DNA from: Verrucomicrobium spinosum DSM 4136 = JCM 18804
Lineage (GTDB): Bacteria; Verrucomicrobiota; Verrucomicrobiia; Verrucomicrobiales; Verrucomicrobiaceae
Assembly: GCF_000172155.1 (NCBI RefSeq)
Contig: NZ_ABIZ01000001.1
Span: 4,125,105 to 4,189,104, forward strand
Direction: 5' to 3'
Length of the DNA: 64,000 nucleotides
The notes under the pieces were generated by a model that was given only the letters and a program-made list of their open reading frames with translations, did no database searches and was not told the origin of the DNA. Shown one piece after another: positions 40,206 through 49,115 of this stretch (within the stretch, counting starts at the first letter, position 1; each line of letters opens with the position of its first letter). The translations under genes were made by a program, and so were the position numbers.

Positions 40206-40266
40206 GTGACGAGGTTGGAACAAGACGCCCCTTGCGTTTAATAATCCGGCCTCGTCACTCTTTTCT
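40206..40266 (+). terminator. Possible terminator after leuB (long-loop stem)
   Basis: A perfect 9-bp inverted repeat, GTGACGAGG (40206-40214) and CCTCGTCAC (40250-40258), with a 35-nt loop, followed by TCTTTTCT. The large loop makes it weaker than a normal intrinsic terminator, but its place and T-run fit. Confidence 0.4.
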
Positions 40267-40314
40267 GTGCTGGCATGGCGTCAACCATGCTTCACAAAAC
40301 CAAAATTCCGCCAG

Positions 40315-40343
40315 TTGACGCCTTACAGACTCTCCACTAGTTT
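40315..40343 (+). promoter_or_regulatory. Possible sigma-70-type promoter for the bamD-like gene
   Basis: TTGACG at 40315-40320 and TAGTTT at 40338-40343 are separated by 17 bp. The start site predicted 7 nt downstream would be at or next to the ATG at 40351, so the transcript would have almost no leader. The -10 box is weak, so this is tentative. Confidence 0.35.
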
Positions 40344-40350
40344 CGCCAGA

Positions 40351-41742
40351 ATGAAAGTGCACCCCGTCCTTCGTGTCACATTGACCACTGCCTCTGTGCT
40401 GGCAATTGCCGTGCCATCCGCACCGGCCGTTGACCTCGGCAAGGCCAATCCCCTGAAGTGGTTCAAATCCAAGGAGGATGCTGTACCTTCCGTGTCGGAA
40501 AAGCAGTCTCAGGAAGCTGCTGCTGATGCGATGCTGCGAGATGCGCGTACAGCCTCCTCCACCGGCAATGCTGGCCGGGCCCAGTCCATCTACAAGGATG
40601 TGGTGGCCCGCTACAAGTTCACGGATGCTGCCGCTGAGGCCCAGTTTGAGCTCTCCCGCGGGCTGCGTGCCACCGGCAAGCTGCAAGATGCTTACGAAGG
40701 CTTCCAGAAGTTCATCGACAACTACCGCCAGAGCCCCCGCTTCAGCGAGGCTCTGCAGCAGCAGTTCGAGATCGCAGAGGAAGCGAAGGCTGGCAAGAAG
40801 CAGCCCTCCCTGCTGCTCATCCCCATGAAGCTCGACAAATCCGAGCTCGTGAAGATGTATGAAGGCGTGATCAAGAACTCCCCGTACGGCAAGTATGCGC
40901 CGTACGCCCAGTTCGCGATCGGTGAGGTGTATCAGGACGACGGCGACAAGCCGATGGCCAATGCCTCCTACCAGGCCGTGGTGGAAAACTACCCAAACAC
41001 CAAGCTCGCCTCCGAAGCCCAGTTCCGCATTGGCGCGATCAGCAGTGCCGCGGCCCGCAAGACGCAGGACGCGCAGAACCTGACGGCGACGCGCGATGCG
41101 CTGGAGACCTACAAGATGGCCAACCCCTCTGGTGAGCGCACCAGTGAGGCGGAGTCCCTGATCCAGGAGGTGAACACCTCCCAGTCCTACCGCTCCCTTG
41201 AGATCGGCAAGTTCTATGAGAAGGCTGGCAAGCCGAAGGCCGCCGCCATCTACTACAATGAAGCCATCAAGTTCGGTGCGCCTGACGCTGCTGCGGATGC
41301 CCGCACCCGCCTCGCCAACCTCGCCGCCGCCTTCCCAGAAGAGATGAAGGAGCAGGTCGCCAGTGGCAATGCGGACTACACCGTGCCGGCAGCCGTGAAT
41401 CTCAAGAGCCGTGATGAATACTCCGGTCCTCCCGCCCCGCTCATCGCCAAGGTCAACCGCAAGCCTGAGATGCGCGTGGAGCCCGACAACTTCCAGCCCG
41501 TGCCCCTCAAGGAGCCTGAGCTGCCGACCCGCCCTGGCGCGGTGGACGCTGCCGGTCCTGGCATGATTCTGCCCCCGGCTGCTGGTGGCGAGCCGCCAGC
41601 CCCGGCTCTGGCCCCCCTGCCGGTGCCGCCTGCACCTGCTGGCCAGCTTGACGCTCCGTCTCTGGCCCCGCTCCCTGTTCCTCCGGCCCCCTCCCCGGAA
41701 GCGGCTCCTGCTCCCGCGCCGGAAGCTCCCAAGGCAAACTGA
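40351..41742 (+). CDS. BamD-like TPR protein with Pro-rich C-terminal tail
   Basis: 463 residues from the ATG at 40351 (MKVHPVLRVTLTTASVLA); a longer frame starting at 40267 is rejected. A signal peptide ending near APAV precedes at least four TPR-like repeats (for example AQSIYKDVVARYKFTDAAAEAQFELSRGL, YAPYAQFAIGEVYQDDGDKPMANASYQ, and YRSLEIGKFYEKAGKPKAAAIYYNEAIKFG). The arrangement is that of BamD/YbgF outer-membrane assembly lipoproteins, but no lipobox cysteine is seen. A 100-residue Pro/Ala tail follows. The next gene, 50 bp downstream, is LptE-like, so this pair probably serves outer-membrane biogenesis. BamD identity is inferred from repeats and neighbour. Confidence 0.75.
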   Translation: MKVHPVLRVTLTTASVLAIAVPSAPAVDLGKANPLKWFKSKEDAVPSVSEKQSQEAAADAMLRDARTASSTGNAGRAQSIYKDVVARYKFTDAAAEAQFELSRGLRATGKLQDAYEGFQKFIDNYRQSPRFSEALQQQFEIAEEAKAGKKQPSLLLIPMKLDKSELVKMYEGVIKNSPYGKYAPYAQFAIGEVYQDDGDKPMANASYQAVVENYPNTKLASEAQFRIGAISSAAARKTQDAQNLTATRDALETYKMANPSGERTSEAESLIQEVNTSQSYRSLEIGKFYEKAGKPKAAAIYYNEAIKFGAPDAAADARTRLANLAAAFPEEMKEQVASGNADYTVPAAVNLKSRDEYSGPPAPLIAKVNRKPEMRVEPDNFQPVPLKEPELPTRPGAVDAAGPGMILPPAAGGEPPAPALAPLPVPPAPAGQLDAPSLAPLPVPPAPSPEAAPAPAPEAPKAN

Positions 41743-41792
41743 TTCACTGGCATCACTCCCAAGTTCCCGGCCAACCTCATCACTCCCATTAC

Positions 41793-42302
41793 ATGAAAAA
41801 GTTTGCCTTTTTGCTCGCTCCTCTGGCCCTCTCCCTCCTCACTCAGTGCGCTGGCTACCAACTCGGGGCCAGCAAGCCCGCCAAAATGGTCAACGTGACC
41901 AAACTTGCGGTTCCCACGTTCAAGAACGACACGCTTGAGCCCCGGCTTGAAGTGCTCGCCACGAACGCGCTGATCAAGAAGCTCCAGATGGACGGTGCCT
42001 ACAAGATCGTGCCAGCCAGCGAGGCTGATGCGGTGCTGAACGCCACCATCGTGGACATCCATCGCAGCCAGTTCCGCGCCGTGCGCAGCAACACCCTGCG
42101 CACCAGCGAGCTCCTCATGCGCTTGCAGATCCGTTACACGGTGAATGACACCGCGGGCACCGAGCTCATGGCGGGCCAGGCCTCCGGTGCGTCGAACAGC
42201 GTGCTGGACCCCAACGTGCAGCTCACGGAGCGCCAGGCCCTGGCCGATGCTGCTGAGCGCATGTCCACGTCGCTGGCCAGTCAGATTTCGGAAGGCTGGT
42301 AA
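41793..42302 (+). CDS. LptE-like LPS-assembly lipoprotein
   Basis: A 169-residue lipoprotein. The signal peptide ends in LLTQC with C19, followed by AGYQLG, the hallmark of LptE. The rest is a two-layer alpha-beta domain: VTKLAVPTFKNDTLEPRLEVLATNALIKKLQMDGAYKIV then ADAVLNATIVDIHRSQFRAV and RLQIRYTVND. LptE plugs the LptD barrel and delivers LPS to the outer leaflet. The sequence is typical of the Verrucomicrobia/Bacteroidetes LptE type (PF04390-like). It follows the BamD-like gene by 50 bp and is followed by a strong terminator. Confidence 0.85.
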   Translation: MKKFAFLLAPLALSLLTQCAGYQLGASKPAKMVNVTKLAVPTFKNDTLEPRLEVLATNALIKKLQMDGAYKIVPASEADAVLNATIVDIHRSQFRAVRSNTLRTSELLMRLQIRYTVNDTAGTELMAGQASGASNSVLDPNVQLTERQALADAAERMSTSLASQISEGW

Positions 42303-42343
42303 GCGCCCGCCTTCTTCCGGCAACCATCACTCCCTACTCTCCC

Positions 42344-42375
42344 CGGGCGCTGCACCAGCAGCGCCCGTTCTTTTT
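42344..42375 (+). terminator. Rho-independent terminator after lptE
   Basis: A perfect 10-bp stem, CGGGCGCTGC (42344-42353) and GCAGCGCCCG (42358-42367), with loop ACCA, followed by TTCTTTTT. It ends only 5 bp before the rsmI start codon. Confidence 0.9.
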
Positions 42376-42380
42376 CCGCC

Positions 42381-43124
42381 ATGTCTGATGTGACAGCGCC
42401 AAGCACTGGCAAGCTGCAACTGGTCGCCACCCCCATCGGGAACCTGGGCGACTTCTCTCTGCGGGCCGTGGAGGTGCTCAAGGCCGCCACCCTGGTGGCC
42501 TGTGAGGACACCCGCCGCACCATCCATCTCCTCCAGCACCACGGGCTGCATCTGCCGCTCGTCTCCCTGACGGAGCACAACGAAGCGCGGCGCATTCCGG
42601 AGTTTATCGAGAAACTGCACGACGGGGCCAGCATCGCGCTCGTCTCGGACGCAGGCTTCCCCACCGTGTCAGATCCCGGTCAGCGGCTCGTGCATGCGGT
42701 CATCGCCGCGGGCATCAAGGTGGAGGTCATCCCCGGAGCGACAGCCGTGCTCACGGCCCTGGCGGGTTCCGGCCTGCCCACCGTTCCATTTTACTTTGGC
42801 GGCTTCCTCCCTCACAAGAAGGGACAGAGGGACAAGGAGATGGAGGTGGCAATGGCGCGGGAGTGCACGAGCGTGTACTTCGAGTCCCCCTACCGTCTGG
42901 TGGACACCCTGCAGATGATCGCCAACCGGGCACCCAATCACCCCGTCGTCGTCGCCCGGGAACTCACAAAAATGTTTGAGGAATTTCAGCGCGGATCGGC
43001 TCAGTCCGTGCTTAACCACTTCGCCATGAAAGCTCCCAAAGGAGAAATCACGCTGCTCATCGCGCCTGCGGAGCTTCCCAAGTGGATGACCCGCCAGAAC
43101 AGCAGCTCTGACGACAAGGAGTAA
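42381..43124 (+). CDS. rsmI: 16S rRNA (cytidine-1402 2'-O) methyltransferase RsmI
   Basis: A 247-residue SAM-dependent methyltransferase of the tetrapyrrole methylase fold. It has LVATPIGNLGDFSLRAVEVL, CEDTRRTIHLLQHHG, LVSDAGFPTVSDPGQRLVH, IPGATAVLTALAGSGLP, FYFGGFLPHKKGQR and ESPYRLVDTL with a C-terminal GEITLLI. RsmI ribose-methylates C1402 in helix 44 of 16S rRNA. The ATG at 42381 lies 5 bp after the T-run of the lptE terminator and has no Shine-Dalgarno, so transcription must start inside or past the hairpin or depend on readthrough. glgP lies 60 bp downstream. Confidence 0.95.
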   Translation: MSDVTAPSTGKLQLVATPIGNLGDFSLRAVEVLKAATLVACEDTRRTIHLLQHHGLHLPLVSLTEHNEARRIPEFIEKLHDGASIALVSDAGFPTVSDPGQRLVHAVIAAGIKVEVIPGATAVLTALAGSGLPTVPFYFGGFLPHKKGQRDKEMEVAMARECTSVYFESPYRLVDTLQMIANRAPNHPVVVARELTKMFEEFQRGSAQSVLNHFAMKAPKGEITLLIAPAELPKWMTRQNSSSDDKE

Positions 43125-43184
43125 CGATTTCCTGAGTCCCCCAGCAACCCATCACAAACGCTTCCCTCCCAACGATTCAACATC

Positions 43185-45674
43185 ATGTGGCAATCCGAAT
43201 CCACCCCCTCTCCTGAAGCGCCAGCACCTCTGGATGACGCTGAACTCGCTGCGTCCCTGAAGGCCTCCATCCGGAACCACCTGCTCTTCACCCTGGCACA
43301 CGATCCGACGACGGCACGGCGGGCGCACTGGTGGACGGCGACGTGCATGGCAGTGCGGGATCGCGCGCTGGCCATCTCCTTCAAGACGATGGCTGCCCAC
43401 CGCAGCAAGAACACCCGGCGGGTGAACTACCTCTCACTGGAGTACCTCATGGGCCGCCTGCTGGAGAACAACCTGCGTAACACCGGTCTCTATGACGCGG
43501 CCAAGTCCGCACTCGGTGAGCTCGGCCAGGATCTGGAGACGATCATCAACGAGGAGGCCGACATGGGCCTGGGCAACGGCGGTCTCGGCCGTCTGGCGGC
43601 TTGTTTCCTTGATTCCCTCTCCACGCTGGACCTGCCGGCGGTGGGCTACGGCATTCACTATGAGTTCGGCCTCTTCCGCCAGGAGTTCGTGAACGGCCGT
43701 CAGGTGGAGCAGCCGGATCCCTGGATCCGCGACGGCAACCCCTGGAACATTGTCCGTCCCGAGTACAAGGTGGAGGTGAACCTCTACGGCCGCGCCATCC
43801 AGCACTTCGACGACCGCGGCAACTCCGTGTACACCTGGGAGAACACGAAAAAGCTTGTGGGCCTGCCCTGGGACATCCCCATCATCGGCTTTGACTCCAA
43901 GACGGTGAACTTCCTCCGCCTGTGGGAGAGCCGTGCCACGGACGAGTTCAACCTCCGCGTCTTCAATGAGGGGTCCTACATCGAGGCCCTTCATGACAAG
44001 GCGGCGGGCGAGACGGTCTCCAAGATCCTCTACCCCAATGACGCGACCGAGAGCGGCAAGGAACTGCGTCTCGTGCAGCAGTACTTCTTTGTCGCCTGCT
44101 CGCTCAGCGACATCATCCGCCGCTACAAGCGGGACAACCAGGGCTGGGATGCCTTCCCGGAGAAGGTGGCGATCCAGCTCAATGACACGCACCCGGCGGT
44201 GGCGATCCCCGAGCTGATGCGTCTGCTGACGGATGTGGAGAGCCTCCCGTGGCTCACCGCCTGGAGCATCTGCCAGCGCACCTTCTGCTACACGAACCAC
44301 ACCCTCCTGCCGGAGGCGCTGGAGACCTGGAGCGTGCCGCTCTTTGAGCGTGTGCTGCCGCGTCACCTGCAGATCATCTACGCGATCAACCAGCACCTCA
44401 TCACGAATGTTATTTCCAAGAAATGGCCGGATGACGTGGACAAGATCCGCACGCTGTCCCTGATCGATGAGAACGGCGGCAAGTCCGTCCGCATGGCGCA
44501 CCTCTCTGTGCACGGCAGCCGTCATACGAACGGCGTGGCCGCGCTGCACACGCGCCTGCTGAAAGAGAAGCTCTTCCCCGAGTTCAACGAGCTCTATCCG
44601 GACCGCTTCCTGAACATGACCAACGGCATCACCCCGCGTCGCTGGCTCATGGTCTGCAACCCGGAGCTCACCTCCCTGATCAACGAGTCCATCGGCACCG
44701 AGTGGACGCGGGATGCGTCCAAGCTGAAGGCCCTGGAGTCCTTTGCAGAAGATCCGGTCTTCCAGCAGCGCTTCCGTGCCATCAAACGCCTGCACAAGGA
44801 GCGGCTGACGCATGTGATCAAGGATCTCACCGGCTACTCCGTGAGCGCCGATGCGATTTTTGACGTGCAGATCAAGCGTCTGCACGAGTACAAGCGCCAG
44901 CACCTGAACCTGCTGAACATCCTCACCCTCTACCGCCGCCTCCTCCAGGATCCGGGGTATGACATGCAGCCGCGCGTCTTCATCTTCGCCGCCAAAGCTG
45001 CTCCGGGCTACTACCTGGCCAAGAACATCATCTTCGCCATCAACGCCGTGGCTGAGAAGATCAACAACGACCCGCGCATCCTCGGGAAGCTCAAGGTCGT
45101 GTTCCTGCCAAACTACGGCGTCACCCTGGCAGAGCGCATCATCCCCGCCGCAGACATCTCCGAGCAGATCTCCACTGCAGGCAAGGAAGCCAGCGGCACC
45201 GGCAACATGAAACTGGCGCTCAACGGCGCGCTCACCATCGGCACACTCGATGGCGCGAACGTCGAGATCAAAGACGAAGTCGGCGACGACAACATCTTCA
45301 TCTTCGGCCTCACGGTCGAGGAGGTGGAAGATCTCCGCCAGAAGGGCTACAACCCCTGGGACTACTACTGGAACGATCCCGAGCTGCGCAATGCGATCGA
45401 CTGGATCGGCAGCGACTTCTTCACCGGCAACTCGGACGACTTCAAGCCGCTCCGTAGCAGCCTGCTCGAAGGCGGGGACCCCTTCCTCTGCTGTGCGGAC
45501 TACCGCACCTATGTGGACACCCAGGGCAAGGTGGACGCCGCGTATCGTGATTCCGCGAACTGGACGCGCATGAGCATCCTCAACACCGCGCGCATGGGCT
45601 TCTTCTCCAGCGACCGCACCATCAGCGAGTACGCCGAGCAGATCTGGAATCTGCCGCGGGTCGAGGTGGGGTGA
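43185..45674 (+). CDS. glgP: Glycogen/alpha-glucan phosphorylase
   Basis: An 829-residue GT35 phosphorylase that releases glucose-1-phosphate from glycogen or maltodextrin with PLP. Motifs: [77 protein letters not shown] and [20 protein letters not shown], in which K676 is the PLP lysine. The length and the N-terminal [16 protein letters not shown] block match the glycogen phosphorylase branch rather than the short MalP forms. It follows rsmI by 60 bp on the plus strand and is followed by a terminator. No other glg gene is near. Confidence 0.97.
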   Translation: MWQSESTPSPEAPAPLDDAELAASLKASIRNHLLFTLAHDPTTARRAHWWTATCMAVRDRALAISFKTMAAHRSKNTRRVNYLSLEYLMGRLLENNLRNTGLYDAAKSALGELGQDLETIINEEADMGLGNGGLGRLAACFLDSLSTLDLPAVGYGIHYEFGLFRQEFVNGRQVEQPDPWIRDGNPWNIVRPEYKVEVNLYGRAIQHFDDRGNSVYTWENTKKLVGLPWDIPIIGFDSKTVNFLRLWESRATDEFNLRVFNEGSYIEALHDKAAGETVSKILYPNDATESGKELRLVQQYFFVACSLSDIIRRYKRDNQGWDAFPEKVAIQLNDTHPAVAIPELMRLLTDVESLPWLTAWSICQRTFCYTNHTLLPEALETWSVPLFERVLPRHLQIIYAINQHLITNVISKKWPDDVDKIRTLSLIDENGGKSVRMAHLSVHGSRHTNGVAALHTRLLKEKLFPEFNELYPDRFLNMTNGITPRRWLMVCNPELTSLINESIGTEWTRDASKLKALESFAEDPVFQQRFRAIKRLHKERLTHVIKDLTGYSVSADAIFDVQIKRLHEYKRQHLNLLNILTLYRRLLQDPGYDMQPRVFIFAAKAAPGYYLAKNIIFAINAVAEKINNDPRILGKLKVVFLPNYGVTLAERIIPAADISEQISTAGKEASGTGNMKLALNGALTIGTLDGANVEIKDEVGDDNIFIFGLTVEEVEDLRQKGYNPWDYYWNDPELRNAIDWIGSDFFTGNSDDFKPLRSSLLEGGDPFLCCADYRTYVDTQGKVDAAYRDSANWTRMSILNTARMGFFSSDRTISEYAEQIWNLPRVEVG

Positions 45675-45705
45675 ATGGCGGATTGACGCTCGATTGAATT
45701 GCCTG

Positions 45706-45752
45706 CTGGCCCAGCTCTGGATGTTCCGGGCTGGGCCGGTTTGTTTGTTTGA
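45706..45752 (+). terminator. Terminator after glgP
   Basis: GGCCCAGC (45708-45715) pairs with GCTGGGCC (45730-45737), 14-nt loop, followed by the T-rich GGTTTGTTTGTTTG. It lies about 30 bp past the glgP stop. Confidence 0.75.
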
Positions 45753-45968
45753 TACTAAAACCAGTATTGGAGGTTAGGGGTTATGAGTTAAGTGTCTGAC
45801 ACAGAACGCAAGATGATGTTCTTCGACCTCATCTTGCAGGTGAAGAGGCGTTTAGGCGCAACTCACTGGTGTTCAGTCTTCTAACTTTTAACTTCTAACG
45901 TCTAACTCGGTTTGTAGGTTGATCGGAAGAGACACAAGACTTGGGCTCCCGCATAGGAGGTCGCCACA
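45753..45968. other. Intergenic region leading into the 340-bp array
   Basis: A 9-bp inverted repeat (GCAAGATGA 45808-45816, TCATCTTGC 45829-45837, 12-nt loop) and a low-complexity stretch of CTTCTAAC-like units around 45878-45907. No gene was recognised. Confidence 0.5.
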
Positions 45969-48142
45969 GGCGTAGTCCGGTTGTCCCATCCGGCTCACCA
46001 ATCATACGTCCCTTGATCCTCTACTCCCTCCGCCCAAGCCACAGACCGCGGGGCCGGAGACCCCGCCTCCTTTGCTCCGCGGCCAAGGCACCTCGTAACT
46101 TGTTTCCATGTACAGGAGGCGGGGGTTCCCAGCCCCGCTCACGCCCCAAGCGTCTCACGACAACCGCCAACCCATCGCTCGCCCGTCCTCCCAAGACACC
46201 CTGTAGGGCAAGCGCCCCGCTTGCCGCGAGCATCCCCTGACCCGGCAACCGAAGCGGTCGCCCTACAACCCAGGAAAAGGGGTTTGCGAGACGGCCTGGA
46301 GACGTTCCAGGAGAGTCCGGTGCCGGACACCCCTGCAGACGATCACACGCTGCCTCTCTTCCCACGTCACCACCCTCCGCTCCACCGCGGGGCCGGAGAC
46401 CCCGCCTCCTTTGCTCCGCGGCCATACTGCCTTGAGGCTTGTTCCTGAGGACAGGAGGCGGGGGTTCCCAGCCCCGCTCACGCCTCAAGCGTCCCACGAC
46501 AACCGCCAGCCCATCGCGCGGCCCATCCTCCCAAGACACCCTGTAGGGCAAGCGCCCCGCTTGCCGCGAGCATCCCCTGACCCGGCAACCGAAGCGGTCG
46601 CCCTACAACCCAGGAAAAGGGTTTGCGAAATGGGCTGGAGGCGGTCCAGGAGACGTCCGGTGCCCCACAGCCCTGCAGACGGTCAAACGCTGCCTCTCTT
46701 CCCACGTCACCCCCCTGCGCTCGACCGCGGGGCCGGAGACCCCGCCTCCTTTACTCCGCAGCCAAGGCACCTCGTAACTTGTTTCCATGTACAGGAGGCG
46801 GGGGTTCCCAGCCCCGCTCACGCCCCAAGCGTCTCACGACAACCGCCAACCCATCGCCCGCCCGTCCTCCCAAGACACCCTGTAGGGCAAGCGCCCCGCT
46901 TGCCTCGTGCTGCCCCTGACTGAGGCAACCGACGCGGTCGCCCTACAACCCAGGAAAAGAGTTTTCGAGGTGGGCTGGAGACGTTCCAGGAGACGTCCGG
47001 TGCCCCACAGCCCTGCAGCCGGTCACACGCTGCCCTCCCGTCCCACGTCACCCCCTCCGCTCGACCGCGGGGCCGGAGACCCCGCCTCCTTTACTCCGCA
47101 GCCATTCAGCCTTGAGGCTTGTTCGTGAGGACAGGAAGCAGGGGTTCCCAGCCCCGCTCACGCCTCAAGCGTCCCACGACAACCGCCAGCCCATCGCGCG
47201 GCCCATCCTCCCAAGACACCCTGTAGGGCAAGCGCCCCGCTTGCCGCGAGCGACCCCTGACCCGGCAACCAAGGCGGTCGCCCTACAACCCAGGAAAAGA
47301 GTTTTCGAGGTGGGCTGGAGACGTTCCAGGAGAGTCCGGTGCCCCACAGCCCTGCAGACGGTCACACGCTGCCCTCTCTTCCCACGTCACCACCCTCCGC
47401 TCCACCGCGGGGCCGGAGACCCCGCCTCCTCTACTCTGCGGCCATTCTGCCTTGAGGCTTGTTCGTGAGTACAGGAGGCGGGGGTTCCCAGCCCCGCTCA
47501 CGCCCCAAGCGTCTCACGACAACCGCCAACCCATCGCCCGCCCGTCCTCCCAAGACGCCCTGTAGGGCAAGCGCCCCGCTTGCCTCGTGCTGCCCCTGAC
47601 TGAGGCAACCGACGCGGTCGCCCTACAACCCAGGAAAAGGGTTTGCGAAATGGGCTGGAGACGTTCCAGGAGAGTCCGGTGCCCCACAGCCGTGCAGACG
47701 GTCACACGCTGCCCTCTCTTCCCACGTCACCACCCTCCGCTCCACCGCGGGGCCGGAGACCCCGCCTCCTTTGCTCCGCGGCCATACTGCCTTGAGGCTT
47801 GTTCCTGAGGACAGGAAGCGGGGGTTCCCAGCCCCGCTCACGCCCCAAGCGTCCCACGACAACCGCCAACCCATCGCTCGCCCGTCCTCCCAAGACACCC
47901 TGTAGGGCAAGCGCCCCACTTGCCGCGAGCATCCCCTGACCCGGCAACCGAAGCGGTCGCCCTACAACCCAGGAAAAGGGGTTTGCGAGACGGCCTGGAG
48001 GCGGTCCAGGAGACGTCCGGTGCCGGACACCCCTGCAGACAATCACACGTTGCCCCTTATCCTGCATCACCTCCCTGCGCTCCACCGCGGGGCCGGAGAC
48101 CCCGCCTCCTTTACTCTGCGGCAAAGGCACCTCATCGCCCTT
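45969..48142. repeat. 340-bp tandem repeat array, about six full periods (array B)
   Basis: The landmark CCGCGGGGCCGGAGACCCC occurs at 46046, 46385, 46725, 47065, 47405, 47745 and 48085, so the period is 339-340 bp over six intervals. Each unit contains three palindromic parts: a GCGGGG-CCGGAGA-CCCCGC hairpin, the GGCGGGGG...CCCCGC hairpin whose AGGAGGCGGG can pair with the first (long-range stem), and a 66-67 bp TGTAGGGC...GCCCTACA element (46202, 46542, 46881, 47222, 47561, 47901). A TAGTCCGGTTG...CCGGCT hairpin lies at the left edge (45970). Copies differ by point changes, so it is not a recent exact duplication. Open frames through it are not genes. Confidence 0.92.
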
Positions 48143-48301
48143 TCCCATGACCTCCACCCCGCGAGGCCGAAACAAGCCTGCGCCAGCTCAGGTCTTCTGT
48201 CTTGTGTCTTCTAGTCTTCTGTCTCCCGAGCAGCGGGCTCGTCTCCCGCGCTGCGGGCCCAAATTTTCCACCCCAAACCCCGCTCCGCACGCGAACCCTC
48301 T

Positions 48302-48337
48302 TTGACACCGAAAGTCTGATTCATACGTTCGTATGAA
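48302..48337 (+). promoter_or_regulatory. Promoter with 18-bp palindromic operator of the TetR/RND operon
   Basis: A consensus -35 box TTGACA is at 48302-48307. A perfect 18-bp palindrome TTCATACG-TT-CGTATGAA occupies 48320-48337, covering the place where the -10 box must be (TACGTT at 48324-48329, 16-bp spacer). The TetR start codon is 14 bp further on. This is the layout of an autoregulated TetR repressor that blocks the promoter. Confidence 0.78.
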
Positions 48338-48351
48338 ATCTAGCAAGCCCC

Positions 48352-49047
48352 ATGGCCGTCACCCTTGGCCAGCCCCCGGCCGCATACGCCCCTGATCGCC
48401 CCCGGAGTTCCCATACCCGGGAGGCACTGCTGGATGCTGCCGAGCAGCTCCTCGTCGAGCACGGCGTGGCGGGCACCTCTACCCGGGCGATCATCAAGGC
48501 CGCCGGGGCGAATCTGGGCGCGGTGAACTATCACTTCGGCACCAAGGAAGACCTTGTCCTGGAAGTCTTTGCCCGCCGTCTGCGCCCCCTGAACCGCGAC
48601 CGCATCGCGCGGCTGGACGCGCTGGAGGCCGAAGCCGAAGGCCAGCCGGTCCCCTTGGAAAAGATCGTGGAGGCCATTGTGCGCCCCTCTGTGGAGGCGC
48701 GCGAGACGCAGCCGGGCACCACCATGGCGCTGTTCCGCCTCATCTGTCGCGGCTTCCAGGATCCCAACCCGCAGCTGAAGGCCTTCTTGAACAAGGAATG
48801 TGCGGAATTTGCGACCCGCATGGATGCCGCCCTGTTGCGTGCCCTGCCCTGGCTGCCGCCGCAAGAGCTGGTCTGGCGGGAGCGCTTCCTCTTTGGAGCC
48901 CTGAACCACGGGCTCGACTCCTGGGTGCACTTTGACAACCTGCCGCATCCCAACCCGGAAATGCAGCCTATGCGGCCGGACCGTGAAGGCTTCATCCGCC
49001 GGATGGTCTCCTTCATCGCCGCCGGATTGTCCGCGCCTCTTGCCTGA
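48352..49047 (+). CDS. TetR-family repressor of the second RND operon
   Basis: A 231-residue TetR protein. The HTH lies at about 23-70 (HTREALLDAAEQLLVEHGVAG, TSTRAIIKAAGANLGAVNYHFG, TKEDLVLEVFARR). The C-terminal region with LFRLICRGFQDPNPQLKAFLNKE is of the CecR-like (DUF1956) type. It is transcribed first in an operon with an adaptor and an RND permease, and the 18-bp palindrome directly upstream is its likely operator. The N-terminal 20 residues are Pro-rich and may be disordered. The inducing ligand is unknown. Confidence 0.93.
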   Translation: MAVTLGQPPAAYAPDRPRSSHTREALLDAAEQLLVEHGVAGTSTRAIIKAAGANLGAVNYHFGTKEDLVLEVFARRLRPLNRDRIARLDALEAEAEGQPVPLEKIVEAIVRPSVEARETQPGTTMALFRLICRGFQDPNPQLKAFLNKECAEFATRMDAALLRALPWLPPQELVWRERFLFGALNHGLDSWVHFDNLPHPNPEMQPMRPDREGFIRRMVSFIAAGLSAPLA

Positions 49048-49115
49048 GCTGAGCCCTCACGAGCACAGCGATCCCTCTCCCCTGACAGCAAAAAAAATCC
49101 TCCACACGTCCCCTC

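Noticed and set aside
43434..44903. A 489-codon minus-strand frame opposite glycogen phosphorylase
   Set aside because: Antisense shadow of glgP; no motif and atypical composition.
45969..48142. CRISPR array
   Set aside because: Repeat units are about 340 bp and adjoin each other without unique spacers; no cas gene is near.
45941..48175. Many 60-170-codon frames (RGKRGACPTG-type text) in the 340-bp array
   Set aside because: Low-complexity translation of REPIN DNA in several frames and both strands, with no start signals.
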